From positions 1 through 33,824 of the forward strand of contig NZ_JACJRJ010000059.1 in the NCBI RefSeq assembly GCF_014697195.1: 33,824 nucleotides of DNA. Reading direction: 5' to 3'. The DNA comes from Cylindrospermum sp. FACHB-282. GTDB taxonomy: Bacteria > Cyanobacteriota > Cyanobacteriia > Cyanobacteriales > Nostocaceae. The position numbers were made by a program, and so were the translations under genes. Positions 24,282 through 33,572 of this stretch are shown piece after piece (the first letter of the stretch is position 1; each line of letters begins with the position of its first letter). Below the pieces are notes generated by a model. That model worked only from the letters and a program-made list of their open reading frames with translations, had not been told where the DNA came from and did not search any database.

Positions 24282-24533
24282 TTAAAAGCTATCTAAATCA
24301 TTCTCAGAGTATCCAGCACCTACAAAAGCAGGAGTAGTCGCAGCTTGCTTTTTAATAAGTTCTAGCAAAGCATTATTGCAGCGTTCTGTAAGTTCTGGAT
24401 ATTGATTTGCTATCCATTCCAGTTCTGTCACGCCAGCAGGATCACTAATATCAAAGCCGAGTTCAATTAATTCTTCAGTGTGCTTAAATGCAAGATTGAA
24501 AATACCATCAAAATCTATCAATTGTTCATACAT
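24282..24533 (-). CDS. Small acidic hypothetical protein, 83 aa
   Basis: Not recognised. Predicted mostly helical and strongly acidic (DFDGIFNLAFKHTEELIELG; ELEWIANQYPELTERCNNALLELI), ending GYSENDLDSF. No helix-turn-helix is evident, so a controller role cannot be claimed. It follows the 173-residue candidate nuclease gene by 93 bases on the same strand and may be part of the same operon. Confidence 0.55.
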   Translation of the reverse strand: MYEQLIDFDGIFNLAFKHTEELIELGFDISDPAGVTELEWIANQYPELTERCNNALLELIKKQAATTPAFVGAGYSENDLDSF

Positions 24534-24626
24534 AGTTACAATTTCTCTAAATTTGTATAGATATTAACTTTTTTCATGCAAGGTGTCTCAAGGTAACTGT
24601 TAAATACTATTATAATTCCATTCAAA

Positions 24627-25148
24627 TCATTGTTGACTTAAACGCTGAATATAGGCAATAACTTCTTCTTTGCTGACTATTTCATCCGGTAGTACCAGCC
24701 AGCTTGGATAAAGGTATACTGTATAACCTAACTGATTTGTTTTGCGCTTGTCTACTATCCTTCCCCAACGGTTAGGAAAAATAAACCAACGGGTACTCAG
24801 CCGTCTAGCAGGAATAGTACCCCAAGCCATCCCATTGGCTAGACAATACCAGATAATAACAGATGGGGGGTTAACCCATTGCTTGCTTTCAACTTCACCA
24901 CACATCCAGCCTTTATAACCAAAAGGTAGGATACGCAGATTTTCAACTACACTAGAAACACTTTTAACTGATATCCAAAATAACTGGTGTTCATTATCCG
25001 TGCCATATACTGGAATATCTTCATCAGTACCAAATTCAGTGATTCTAGATGCTCCTGCATTAATACCACGATTTCTTAACCCTCTGCGGACTATATCAAC
25101 TGCGCGTTTTCCTTCAGCCAAGAAATCTTCCCAGTTAGATGAGGACAT
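24627..25148 (-). CDS. Unknown protein divergent from a DNA methyltransferase, candidate restriction enzyme
   Basis: A 173-residue soluble protein, not assigned to a family. Its first 65 residues read as a helix with a possible glutamate (E12), then TDEDIPVYG (D42, D45) and FWISVKS (K62), which could be a PD-(D/E)XK nuclease core of the form D..x(S)xK. The rest has RWFIFPNRWGRI and YPSWLVLPDEIVSKEEVIAYIQRL. It is divergent from a C5 cytosine methyltransferase with 109 bases between starts, a layout common in type II restriction-modification loci. The nuclease idea is inferred from context and a weak motif. ATG 25148 (MSSSNWEDF) is preferred; ATG 25160 is in frame. Confidence 0.5.
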   Translation of the reverse strand: MSSSNWEDFLAEGKRAVDIVRRGLRNRGINAGASRITEFGTDEDIPVYGTDNEHQLFWISVKSVSSVVENLRILPFGYKGWMCGEVESKQWVNPPSVIIWYCLANGMAWGTIPARRLSTRWFIFPNRWGRIVDKRKTNQLGYTVYLYPSWLVLPDEIVSKEEVIAYIQRLSQQ

Positions 25149-25257
25149 AATAAAGGTCAAATAAGTGTTATAAAAAATCAGTGATTTATTAGTAAATAAT
25201 AGCAGATATTTGTCGGCGAATATTTTAATATATACTTGCCAATATTCTATTTATTTA

Positions 25258-26400
25258 ATGGCCAATTCACCCTCCATCTTTTCCTTCTTCTCCGGTGCCG
25301 GCTTTCTAGACTTAGGCTTTGAAACCAGCGGTTATAAAATCGCTTACGTTAACGAAATCTTCTCCCCATTCATCGCTGCATATCGCCATTCACGGGAACT
25401 TCTCAACCTCCCATCACCTGAATATGGATATCATCACGGGGAAGCAGCAGACGTAACCCAACTAATAGAAGGAACCCAAGCACAACACCTTAGTGATTTA
25501 ATCAAAGACAGCCGCAAATCATATAATATAATTGGCTTTATTGGCGGGCCTCCTTGTCCTGATTTTTCTATTGGGGGAAAAAACAGAGGACATTTAGGAG
25601 ATAATGGTAAACTTTCCGCCGCTTATGTCGAATTAATTTGTCGTCATCAACCAGATTTCTTTTTATTTGAAAATGTCAAAGGTTTGTGGAGAACAGCAAA
25701 ACACCGTTTATTTTTTGAATCTTTAAAAACACAGCTACAGCAATCAGGTTATATATTAACAGAACGATTAATTAATGCTATTGAATACGGCGTACCCCAA
25801 GATAGAGACAGAATTATTTTGATTGGTTTTAGAGATAATTTCCTCAAGGATATGGAAATAAATCCTGAAGTGATATTTCCTTGGGATAAATATATTTCAT
25901 ATCCTCAAAAACAAGTTTTCTCTTACCCTTGGTGCAAAAGCGAACTTTTTAAAAAAGATTCTATAATTCCTTGTCCTGATAATCTTCCTGAAAAACTAAC
26001 TGTTGAATATTGGTTTAGAAAAAATCAGGTACTGAATCATCCCAATTCTAAACATTATTTTCAACCAAGAGCAGGTATTACAAAAATTGCTGCTGTTGAT
26101 GAAGGAGATGTTTCTAAAAAGTCTTTTAAACGTCTACACCGATGGCGTTATTCTCCTACAGCTTGCTATGGAAATAATGAAGTACATTTGCATCCTTACA
26201 AAATCCGGCGAATTTCTGTTGCGGAAGCTTTAGCAATACAATCTCTACCTGCAAATTTTATTCTTCCAGAGAATATGTCACTCACCAATATGTTTAAAAC
26301 TGTTGGTAATGGTGTGCCATACTTAGCAGCAAAGGCATTAGCTAAAACGATCCTTGACTTTTTACAAATTGGGTTTACAAACCTAGAGAAAGGCTCGTAG
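25258..26400 (+). CDS. C5 cytosine DNA methyltransferase
   Basis: A 380-residue Dcm-type enzyme that methylates carbon 5 of cytosine. Motifs in order: I FSFFSGAGFLDLGF, IV with the catalytic cysteine C100 in GGPPCPDFSIGG, VI FLFENVKGL, VIII QDRDRIILIGF, and X MFKTVGNGVPYLAAKALAKTI. The variable region between VIII and IX (about 210-320) should set the target, which cannot be read from sequence. The ATG at 25258 starts just before motif I; the frame upstream is unlikely to be translated. The gene and its flanks are AT-rich and lack HIP1. The stop codon TAG falls in the first bases of a palindromic repeat (26394-26454), so the natural C terminus may have been altered slightly. Confidence 0.95.
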   Translation: MANSPSIFSFFSGAGFLDLGFETSGYKIAYVNEIFSPFIAAYRHSRELLNLPSPEYGYHHGEAADVTQLIEGTQAQHLSDLIKDSRKSYNIIGFIGGPPCPDFSIGGKNRGHLGDNGKLSAAYVELICRHQPDFFLFENVKGLWRTAKHRLFFESLKTQLQQSGYILTERLINAIEYGVPQDRDRIILIGFRDNFLKDMEINPEVIFPWDKYISYPQKQVFSYPWCKSELFKKDSIIPCPDNLPEKLTVEYWFRKNQVLNHPNSKHYFQPRAGITKIAAVDEGDVSKKSFKRLHRWRYSPTACYGNNEVHLHPYKIRRISVAEALAIQSLPANFILPENMSLTNMFKTVGNGVPYLAAKALAKTILDFLQIGFTNLEKGS

Positions 26401-26454
26401 TAAGGACTTCAGTCCTTAAAATGCTTGAATTGAGCGATAAATCGCTCACTACGA
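26394..26454. repeat. 61-bp palindromic MITE-like repeat overlapping the methyltransferase stop
   Basis: The ends TCGTAGTAA and TCACTACGA are near-inverted. Inside are two perfect hairpins, TAAGGAC/GTCCTTA (26401-26418) and GAGCGAT/ATCGCTC (26432-26447). The methyltransferase stop TAG (26398-26400) is inside the left end. Elements with alternating AAGGACT/AGTCCTT arms are widespread in cyanobacteria. Confidence 0.7.
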
Positions 26455-26694
26455 ACAAAATTTTCGTTTTTATTCAGAAAATTACAATTTTAGTTAAATC
26501 CAATACCATAATAATCTTCTGATGTCAACTTAAATACATACAATAATTTGGTGACACCTGGAAAGTCGGCATATCAGACCGATGGAGAAGGCGGTTTTCA
26601 GGATAAACTCGTATATAAATATGGTTTAATCTATATATAAGAAATGTCTTAATTTTTTATAAAGTTTAATAATCTAACACTGGCAGAACAAACG

Positions 26695-27375
26695 ATGGCA
26701 GCAGACTATCCCAACATTGATATTGCGCCATTTATCGATCACTCCCTCCTGTTGCCTACGGCTACCCCAGAGCAGGTGGTACAATGGTGTGAAGAAGCAG
26801 ACAGATATAATTTTGCGACGGTTTGCTTGAACCCCACCTACGTGAGACAAGCAGTTGAACTCCTCCACAATAAAAATCCGAAAGTCTGTACTGTGATTGG
26901 CTTTCCTAATGGGGCAACGACTTCAGCAGTTAAGTTTTATGAAGCTCAAGAAGCGTTGGAAAATGGCGCTGATGAGTTGGATGTGGTCATCAACTTAGGC
27001 TGGTTGAAGGCTGGAAAAATTGAGGAAGTACACCAGGAAATCGCTACAATTTGTGAAGTAGCTGGGCAATGCGTCAAGGTAATTTTAGAAACCAACCTGC
27101 TGACGGATGCTGAGAAAAAAATAGCTGCGGAAATAGCTATGGAGGCGGGAGCAGCATTCTTAAAAACCAGTACTGGTTGGAATGGCGGGGCGACGGTGGC
27201 GGATGTGCAGATGTTGAAGGAAATAGCGCGGGAAAGGGTGGGAATTAAAGCATCGGGCGGTATTCGCACCCACAATCAAGCGCTTGACCTGATATTAGCT
27301 GGTGCTACTAGATTAGGCACATCTCGCGGCGTTGATTTGCTCCGTCAGCGCGAAAATGTAGAAAAGAGCGAGTAG
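26695..27375 (+). CDS. deoC: Deoxyribose-phosphate aldolase
   Basis: A 226-residue class I aldolase that splits 2-deoxyribose 5-phosphate into glyceraldehyde 3-phosphate and acetaldehyde in nucleoside salvage. The Schiff-base lysine lies in [11 protein letters not shown] and the second lysine in [10 protein letters not shown]. Other family blocks are [32 protein letters not shown] and [16 protein letters not shown]. Length and motifs are normal. It is followed by recO on the same strand after a 162-base spacer full of tandem repeats. Confidence 0.96.
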   Translation: MAADYPNIDIAPFIDHSLLLPTATPEQVVQWCEEADRYNFATVCLNPTYVRQAVELLHNKNPKVCTVIGFPNGATTSAVKFYEAQEALENGADELDVVINLGWLKAGKIEEVHQEIATICEVAGQCVKVILETNLLTDAEKKIAAEIAMEAGAAFLKTSTGWNGGATVADVQMLKEIARERVGIKASGGIRTHNQALDLILAGATRLGTSRGVDLLRQRENVEKSE

Positions 27376-27424
27376 TCATTTGTTTTTTGTCCCTTGTCAA
27401 TTGTCATCTGTCCTTGTCCTGATC

Positions 27425-27452
27425 TAATGACTAATGACTAATGACTAATGAC
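27425..27452 (+). repeat. Four perfect copies of a seven-base repeat
   Basis: TAATGAC occurs four times head to tail. This is a short tandemly repeated repetitive sequence of the type known from heterocystous cyanobacteria. Confidence 0.95.
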
Positions 27453-27507
27453 CCTTCGGGTTCGCCAGTTGCTCATGGGGGAAACCCCCAAGACCGCACT
27501 GGCTCAC
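27453..27507. repeat. Dispersed hairpin repeat between two seven-base arrays
   Basis: GCCAGT/ACTGGC encloses GGGGG-AAA-CCCCC. It matches, in reverse complement, the outer parts of the element at 19267-19369, so it is a dispersed element, here with its simple loop intact. Confidence 0.75.
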
Positions 27508-27542
27508 CAATGACTAATGACCAATGACTAATAACTAATGAG
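27508..27542 (+). repeat. Degenerate seven-base array that contains the recO start codon
   Basis: Units CAATGAC, TAATGAC, CAATGAC, TAATAAC and TAATGAG follow one another. The ATG of the last unit (27538-27540) is the recO start codon, so no ordinary Shine-Dalgarno sequence precedes it. Confidence 0.85.
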
Positions 27543-28446
27543 TAGAACCTACAAAGCAACTGGCATTAATCTCAAAACCCAGGCGCTGGGAGAAATGGAT
27601 CGAATAGTGACGATTTTGACACAGGAATTTGGTCTGATTCGAGCAGTTGCGCCTGGGGCACGCAAGCACAACTCTACCCTGGGCGGCAGGAGTGGGATGT
27701 TTGTGGTAAATGAATTACTGATTACTCAGGGGCGATCGCTCGATAGAATTACTCAAGCACAAACGATAAAAACTTATCCAGGTCTGGGTAAAGATTTGGT
27801 AAAACTTGCTGCTAGCCAATATTTAGCAGAAATAGTTTTGTTTCAGGCTTTAAGTGAACACCCCCAAGAAGAACTTTATGAATTATTCAATGAACATCTC
27901 CAGCGGATAGAAGTATTACCCAGGAATGAGCCAGGGGCTGTTGTGGCACATTTGGCTCATGGGGTATTTCACCTTTTAGCTTTAGCTGGACTGACACCTC
28001 AGGTGCAAGTCTGTTGCTTAACTCAACGTCCCCTAATTCCAGATTTTACCAACCCCAATTGGCAGGTAGGATTTAGCGTTTCTACGGGGGGAACGGTTTG
28101 TTTAGAGGCTTGGGAAAGCTTGCGAAGAGAGGGGCAAAGGGGGAGACAAACAAATTCTTCCCCATCACCCCATCCCTCAAAACCTGGCTCTCAAACAATT
28201 GTTCAAACAATTGTCCACCACCAAGACCTACCAGTGATTTCTAGTCGCCTAAGTGCTACAGAACTGGTTATGCTTCAGCATTTGTCGCAACCAGAGATAA
28301 TGCAAATAGATGCAGCCACAAATTATGGCTGGTTATCTGTTGAGCAAATTTTGCGCCAGTATGCTCAGTATCATTTTGGACGTCCGATTCGCTCTGCCAC
28401 CTTGATTGACTCTTATTTTGCCCCCAACCATCATGCAATCGTCTGA
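27538..28446 (+). CDS. recO: DNA repair protein RecO
   Basis: A 302-residue recombination mediator that anneals DNA and loads RecA with RecR. The N-terminal OB-fold reads [39 protein letters not shown], and the helical part [24 protein letters not shown] is typical. The cysteine region has VCCLTQRP and GTVCLE, an incomplete form of the four-cysteine zinc site. Residues about 194-225 are a low-complexity insertion ([21 protein letters not shown]), and QTIVQTIV comes from a 12-base tandem repeat. The start ATG sits inside a seven-base repeat array. The 3' end overlaps the MFS gene by 14 bases. Confidence 0.92.
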   Translation: MSRTYKATGINLKTQALGEMDRIVTILTQEFGLIRAVAPGARKHNSTLGGRSGMFVVNELLITQGRSLDRITQAQTIKTYPGLGKDLVKLAASQYLAEIVLFQALSEHPQEELYELFNEHLQRIEVLPRNEPGAVVAHLAHGVFHLLALAGLTPQVQVCCLTQRPLIPDFTNPNWQVGFSVSTGGTVCLEAWESLRREGQRGRQTNSSPSPHPSKPGSQTIVQTIVHHQDLPVISSRLSATELVMLQHLSQPEIMQIDAATNYGWLSVEQILRQYAQYHFGRPIRSATLIDSYFAPNHHAIV

Positions 28447-30082
28447 TTTGGATAAAAAAATCCTGCCTTTGTCACCCAGCCACGGTAAAGACCAAAATGG
28501 GGCATTAGATCCTACGGTACCCAATCACCTGAGTGTGCTTCCCACTATATCCAGTCAAATTAATAGCCAAGAAATGTCCCCAAAAGACGTTTCGCCAAAG
28601 GATCAAAACTGGATATCAGAAATACAATCAACTGATGTTAATCAGCAATCAGAAAAAAAATCAGATGGGAAATCAACTATTGCCCAAAGCAATGGGAATG
28701 GTAATGCCTCTGGGGAGAATTTACAAGTAGCGACTGACATAGAAAAAGAATCTACTCAATTAAATGGGTCTGGTTCCGGTGGGGATGCAGGGTCAGGGAA
28801 TGTAAAACCGCAAGGGTTTTGGCCAGTATTGAAAAACCCCAATTTTCTGGCTCTTTGGGGCGGTCAAGTTTTTTGTCAACTAGCTGATAAAGTATATCTG
28901 GTACTGATGATTGCTTTGATTAACAGCCAGTTTCAGGCGAGCGATCAGAGTATTAGTGGTTGGGTGTCGGCTTTGATGATGGCTTTCACTATTCCAGCGG
29001 TGTTGTTTGGTTCTGTCGCTGGTGTGTTTGTAGATCGCTGGCCAAAAAAAGTTGTGCTGGTAGCAACAAATGCTTGGCGCGGTATTTTGGTTTTGGCAAT
29101 TCCTCTGCTGCTGTGGTTAACCCATGATTGGAAACCTGTGGGAGTTTTGCCAGTGGGTTTTCTGATCATTTTGGGTGTGACTTTTTTAGTTTCCACGCTG
29201 ACGCAGTTTTTTGCACCGGCAGAACAGGCGGCTATTCCCTTGGTGGTGGAAGAACAGCATTTACTCTCGGCTAATTCCCTGTACACGACAACGATGATGG
29301 CGTCGGTGATTGTCGGCTTTGCTGTTGGGGAACCTCTATTAGCGATCGCCGATGGTCTTTGGTTTAAGCTTGGTGGTAGTGGTGGACTGGGTAAAGAAAT
29401 TTTGGTGGGTGGCAGTTATGCGATCGCCGGGCTAATTTTGTTGCTGCTAGTGACTAATGAAAAACCCCACCCTCCCGAAACAGAATTCCCCCATGTTTTC
29501 TCTGACCTACGGGATGGTCTACGATACCTCAAAGCTAATTATCGTGTCCGCAATGCTTTGTTGCAACTGATCATCTTATTTTCTGTCTTTGCCGCTTTAA
29601 CTGTTCTCGCCGTTCGGATGGCAGAAATTATTCCTAACATGAAAGCTTCCCAATTTGGCTTTTTACTGGCATCTGGGGGCGTTGGTATCGCCGCTGGGGC
29701 CACGATTCTCGGTCAGTTTGGTCAACGCTTCTCCTATAACCAGCTAAGTCTGTGGGGTTGTTTAGGCATGGCAGCATCTCTGATTGGTTTATCGGTATTC
29801 ACAACCCAGCTATGGGTAATCCTGCTGTTCTTGGCAATGTTGGGCGTTTTTGGCGCCCTAGTCGGTATCCCTATGCAAACTGCAATCCAAACAGAAACAC
29901 CACCAGAAATGCGTGGCAAAGTATTTGGACTGCAAAATAATGTGATTAATATTGCCCTTACCTTACCCCTGGCATTGGCTGGTGTAGCCGAAACCTTTAT
30001 CGGATTGCAGGCGGTGTTTTTGGCATTAGCAGTGATCGTCTTCTCAGGAGGTATATTAACCTGGTATAACTCCCGTGATTAG
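28433..30082 (+). CDS. MFS transporter with a long hydrophilic N terminus
   Basis: A 549-residue major facilitator superfamily protein, probably a drug/metabolite exporter of the MFS_3 (enterobactin-exporter-like) group. The first ~120 residues are hydrophilic, rich in Ser, Asn and Gln, and unlike a transporter. The membrane part starts at [29 protein letters not shown] is the loop 2-3 motif, and about 12 hydrophobic segments follow to the C terminus. ATG 28433 is chosen over an in-frame TTG at 28406; it overlaps recO by 14 bases. Substrate unknown. Confidence 0.87.
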   Translation: MQSSDLDKKILPLSPSHGKDQNGALDPTVPNHLSVLPTISSQINSQEMSPKDVSPKDQNWISEIQSTDVNQQSEKKSDGKSTIAQSNGNGNASGENLQVATDIEKESTQLNGSGSGGDAGSGNVKPQGFWPVLKNPNFLALWGGQVFCQLADKVYLVLMIALINSQFQASDQSISGWVSALMMAFTIPAVLFGSVAGVFVDRWPKKVVLVATNAWRGILVLAIPLLLWLTHDWKPVGVLPVGFLIILGVTFLVSTLTQFFAPAEQAAIPLVVEEQHLLSANSLYTTTMMASVIVGFAVGEPLLAIADGLWFKLGGSGGLGKEILVGGSYAIAGLILLLLVTNEKPHPPETEFPHVFSDLRDGLRYLKANYRVRNALLQLIILFSVFAALTVLAVRMAEIIPNMKASQFGFLLASGGVGIAAGATILGQFGQRFSYNQLSLWGCLGMAASLIGLSVFTTQLWVILLFLAMLGVFGALVGIPMQTAIQTETPPEMRGKVFGLQNNVINIALTLPLALAGVAETFIGLQAVFLALAVIVFSGGILTWYNSRD

Positions 30083-30427
30083 ATGTCAGGTAGGAGCCAT
30101 TGTTCATCCCCTTGATATCAACAGTAATTTACTGAAAGCATTTGCTTTCGTGCTAAACTAATGTCATCGAAAATTTATCAAATACTTGCTGAAAATCAAC
30201 CTGATTATTAGCTAAAATGAGTTGTGATTAACTAAAAGAATTAACAACTTAGAAGTAGACTAAATAAAGCCATAAATGCACTGGTTAAATAAGCTTATGG
30301 TTATGCTATTTATCTGGAAGATGGTCTAATTTTATGCTAAATAAAAACTCAGTAAGTATACCGGGATAAGAAAACAGCAAAACAAACTGTTATTTCAAAC
30401 CCGCTTTTATTTATAGATAATCAAAGA
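30083..30427. other. Gene-free region upstream of the glycosyltransferase
   Basis: A 345-base AT-rich spacer. A small hairpin GAAAGC-ATTT-GCTTTC lies near 30136-30151 and could end the MFS transcript. No gene or known RNA seen. Confidence 0.4.
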
Positions 30428-31576
30428 ATGCATATAGCCTGGATTGGAAAAAAATCACCCTTTTGTGGCAATGTTACCTACAGTCGAGAGATTACAAATG
30501 CTTTGCTAGACCGGGGACATCAAGTTAGCTTTCTTCACTTTGCCCAAGAAGAATCTAAACCCAACAACTGGCCCAATTGCCAAGAGGTTTCCTTACCCTT
30601 TATTTACAAGTCCCAAGTTTACACTATTCCCACTTTCAAAGCGACCAAAGTCTTAACTGATTCCCTGCGGGAAATTAAGCCAGATATAGTCCATGCTTCC
30701 TTGACTCTATCTCCTCTTGACTTTGTCCTTCCAGAAATCTGTGAAGAACTAAATCTACCCCTAATTGCCACCTTCCACACCCCATTTGCTGGTAAGGGGG
30801 CAAAGCTGATATCGGGAACACAATTTTTGGCTTATCAACTCTACGCGCCTTTTTTGGGTAACTATGATCGCGTAATTGTATTTTCCCAAATTCAGCGGGA
30901 ATTATTGGCACGTATGGGTGTGCGAGAAGAAAATATAGCCGTCATTCCCAACGGCGTCGATACTACCAAATATTCTCCTGGTACTTCCAAAATCAAAGCA
31001 GAATTTGCCGCTGATCGCTTATTTGTCTACCAAGGTCGCATCGCCCCAGAAAAAAACGTTGAACCTCTCCTACGTGCTTGGAAGCAATCGGACATGGCCG
31101 TTGGTAGCAAGTTACTAATGGTAGGGGATGGGCCTTTGAAGTCCTCTTTAGAGCCGTTTTATGGATCAGAATCCGGCATTATCTGGTTAGGATTTGTAGC
31201 GGACGAAGAGCGACGCATCGAAATTTTACGTGGGGCAGATGTATTTATTTTGCCTTCTTTAGTTGAGGGGCTTTCTCTATCTCTATTAGAAGCAATGTCT
31301 TGTGGGCTGGCTTGTTTAGCTACAGACGTAGGCGCAGATGGCGAAGTATTAGAAAAAGGTGCGGGTGTCATTGTTAACACCAAAACAGTGCGATCGCAAT
31401 TAAGAACTCTTTTGCCACTGTTCCAAGACCATCCAGAGTTAACAACCCTACTAGGGCAAAAAGCCAGAAAGCGGGTGTTAGAGCGCTATACCCTCAGCGA
31501 TAATATCACGCATTTGGTAGAACTTTATACTAGTATTTTAGCGCAGCGACCTGTACCGCTAGGTCGGGGAGCTTAG
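30428..31576 (+). CDS. GT4-family glycosyltransferase
   Basis: A 382-residue GT-B fold retaining glycosyltransferase. The N terminus MHIAWIGKKSPFCGNVTYSRE carries the glycine-containing acceptor loop; IPNGVDTTKYSP, LFVYQGRIAPEKNVEPLLRA and the EGLSLSLLEAMSCG (E-x7-E) donor-binding motif are typical of GT4. There is no signal peptide, and a peripheral membrane location is likely. Cyanobacterial digalactosyldiacylglycerol synthase (DgdA) is a GT4 enzyme and is a candidate, but I cannot confirm that from motifs alone; a polysaccharide or other glycolipid role is equally open. It stands alone, with a HIP1 site just after the stop. Confidence 0.87.
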   Translation: MHIAWIGKKSPFCGNVTYSREITNALLDRGHQVSFLHFAQEESKPNNWPNCQEVSLPFIYKSQVYTIPTFKATKVLTDSLREIKPDIVHASLTLSPLDFVLPEICEELNLPLIATFHTPFAGKGAKLISGTQFLAYQLYAPFLGNYDRVIVFSQIQRELLARMGVREENIAVIPNGVDTTKYSPGTSKIKAEFAADRLFVYQGRIAPEKNVEPLLRAWKQSDMAVGSKLLMVGDGPLKSSLEPFYGSESGIIWLGFVADEERRIEILRGADVFILPSLVEGLSLSLLEAMSCGLACLATDVGADGEVLEKGAGVIVNTKTVRSQLRTLLPLFQDHPELTTLLGQKARKRVLERYTLSDNITHLVELYTSILAQRPVPLGRGA

Positions 31577-32491
31577 TTTATTCATGCGATCGCAATTTAT
31601 AGGAGAATACTGTTTAGTTAAAAATAATCATAGGTTGGTTTAAGGGCAGGGCTACCCAAGAAAAAGCATACAAGTGCTGGGTTATGTTCCTCAAAGGCCA
31701 CTTCACTCAACGGGGGGAACGCCCAGAGGTGAGTGGCTCCCCAACCTACGTAGTTTTCTGCTTTTTACCCTAACTCAAGGGTATTGATTCACAGCGTGAC
31801 ATACTCCTACTTCGAGTAGGCGAGAGGCTTCTGCTGCTTAAGCTAAAATTGTTGCCTTTTAGAAAACAAGTTTTGCTGATATGTATCACTAGTTATTTCA
31901 ATAAATTAGGAATTACGCACTGTACAAATTAACCATCATGTGAAATAACGAAATTCTGTTGTTTCATGCTTCTGGCGACTACCTTCGGGTAGTTAGCATA
32001 GACCCTTATCCTCTGACAGGGCACTTTGTAATCAGTTCCTTGTGGTTAGACATCACTTGCTAATAGTCAAAAAATGAAACTTTTCTACCGAAGAACTCAG
32101 ATTTCATATTTGATGATTTCTGTCAATGCGTGATTTCAGGAACTTTACATAACTTAAGAATCTTGTTACAGTTCTTTACATAAAAGTTAAACCTCTGATA
32201 AAACAACTGCATGATTGAGTGCAGTTCCGTAAAAGATGACCGAAGGTGAACCAACACCTTTGCTGTTGAACTAAAAATTTACCTGCAAGACAGTCCCTAG
32301 GCTAGCTTCGATTTCTATGTGAAAAACTTAGTTACCGCCAGCAATTTAGCCTTGGTAGAAGCTAACTTTTAGCACTAGAAGTCTTGAATTGATAGTTGAT
32401 TGTGTTTATTACCAGAAAGGTCTCAGCTTTTAAATTCTTAGTGGGAATTTTGAAAGCAGCTAATTAACAAACAATATTGGAGATTCTGATC
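31577..32491. other. Long leader region upstream of ocp
   Basis: About 900 bases with no gene. It holds a dispersed repeat (31696-31743), small hairpins CTACTTCGAGTAG (about 31807) and CTACCTTCGGGTAG (about 31979), and a repeated CTTTACATAA at about 32142 and 32173. The last could belong to the ocp promoter. Light control of ocp is known in other strains, but no regulator site can be named here. An unannotated small RNA is possible; nothing in the sequence proves it. Confidence 0.4.
31696..31743. repeat. Dispersed hairpin repeat
   Basis: GGCCACTTCACTC and GTGAGTGGCTCCCC flank ACGGGGGGAACGCCC. The block CAACGGGGGGAAC..GTGGCTCCCC also occurs as the nested insert at 19289-19342. Confidence 0.7.
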
Positions 32492-33460
32492 ATGGCTTTA
32501 ACTATCCAGTCTGCTCAAAGTATTTTTTCTAACACTCAAGTTCCTAGCCCGATTCCAGCAACTATCGCCTTGTTCGATCAACTCAATGTTGATGATCAAC
32601 TAGCATATCTGTGGTATGCCTACACGGAAATGGGTAAGACAATTACTCCCGCAGCACCTGGAGCCGCACGCCTGCAGCTAGCAGAAGGTTTGCTCACCCA
32701 AATTAAGCTGATGTCTCCTGAAGAGCAAACCAAAGTCATGCGGGATCTTGCAAGCCGTGCTGATACTCCTATCAGCCGTTCTTATGGATTCTTCAGTGTC
32801 AATACTAAGCTGGCTTTCTGGTTTGAGTTAGGAGAGTTGATGAAAAAGGGACTCGTCACTCCTATTCCTAGTGGTTATCAAATGTCTCCTGGTGTGCAAG
32901 TTGTGCTAGAAGCAACCAAAAAGCTAGATCCAGGTCAGCAAATCACCGTACTGCGGAATACCGTAGTAGATATGGGATTCGATACTTCTGAGCTTGGCCC
33001 AAGTAGTTACCCAAAAGCAGTTGCAGAACCTGCTTTTCAACGTACAACTCCAACTATTTCCTCTGTCAAGATTGATGGCGTCACAGAACCTGCTGTGTTG
33101 GGCTACATTGAAGCCATGAATACAGACAATTTTGAGGCTGCTGTGGCTCTATTCACTGCTGATGGGGCGCTGCAACCACCATTCCAGAAGCCGATTGTTG
33201 GTCGGGAAGCGATCGCCAAATATATGCGTGAAGAAGCCCAAGGACTTAACATGATGCCACAAATGGGTATCTGCGACGTTCAATCAGATGGCTCCAAACA
33301 ACTGAAAGTTACAGGTGTAGTCCAAACTCCTTGGTTTGGTGTTACTGTAGGCATGAATATTTCCTGGCGCTTTTTAATCAATCCCGAAGGAAAAATCTTC
33401 TTTGTAGCAATTGATATGCTCGCATCTCCCCAAGAACTCATGAACCTGCGTCGCGTTTAA
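32492..33460 (+). CDS. ocp: Orange carotenoid protein
   Basis: A full-length 322-residue OCP, the light-activated carotenoid protein that binds the phycobilisome core and dissipates excess energy as heat. The N-terminal helical carotenoid domain keeps W41, Y44 and W110; R155 and E248 can form the interdomain salt bridge (R155-E244 in Synechocystis numbering). The NTF2-like C-terminal domain keeps Y205 and W292, the carotenoid keto-group hydrogen-bond pair (Y201/W288 in Synechocystis), shifted by four residues by a longer linker. ATG 32492 (MALTIQSAQ) is the start; ATG 32477 is in frame but would add five residues. The recovery protein gene frp, often next to ocp, is not seen in the 360 bases downstream. 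Which OCP subclass it is needs comparison with other sequences. Confidence 0.96.
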   Translation: MALTIQSAQSIFSNTQVPSPIPATIALFDQLNVDDQLAYLWYAYTEMGKTITPAAPGAARLQLAEGLLTQIKLMSPEEQTKVMRDLASRADTPISRSYGFFSVNTKLAFWFELGELMKKGLVTPIPSGYQMSPGVQVVLEATKKLDPGQQITVLRNTVVDMGFDTSELGPSSYPKAVAEPAFQRTTPTISSVKIDGVTEPAVLGYIEAMNTDNFEAAVALFTADGALQPPFQKPIVGREAIAKYMREEAQGLNMMPQMGICDVQSDGSKQLKVTGVVQTPWFGVTVGMNISWRFLINPEGKIFFVAIDMLASPQELMNLRRV

Positions 33461-33467
33461 TCAAATA

Positions 33468-33515
33468 GGAGGCGTTAGGAAATGACGTTTTTGTTAAGCT
33501 ATTCCTAGCGCCTCC
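33468..33515 (+). terminator. Large hairpin after ocp
   Basis: GGAGGCGTTAGGAA (33468-33481) and TTCCTAGCGCCTCC (33502-33515) form a 14-base stem with one G-U pair and a 20-base loop. It starts eight bases after the stop. No T-tract follows on the + strand, so it may protect the mRNA end rather than stop transcription. Confidence 0.65.
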
Positions 33516-33572
33516 CAATTGTTGAAAAGTGCCGTGTTGGCGACAGGCTACGCCTACTCAATTAAAAACTAT

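Noticed and set aside
27425-27542. CRISPR array
   Set aside because: The units are contiguous seven-base repeats without spacers, and no cas gene is in the window.
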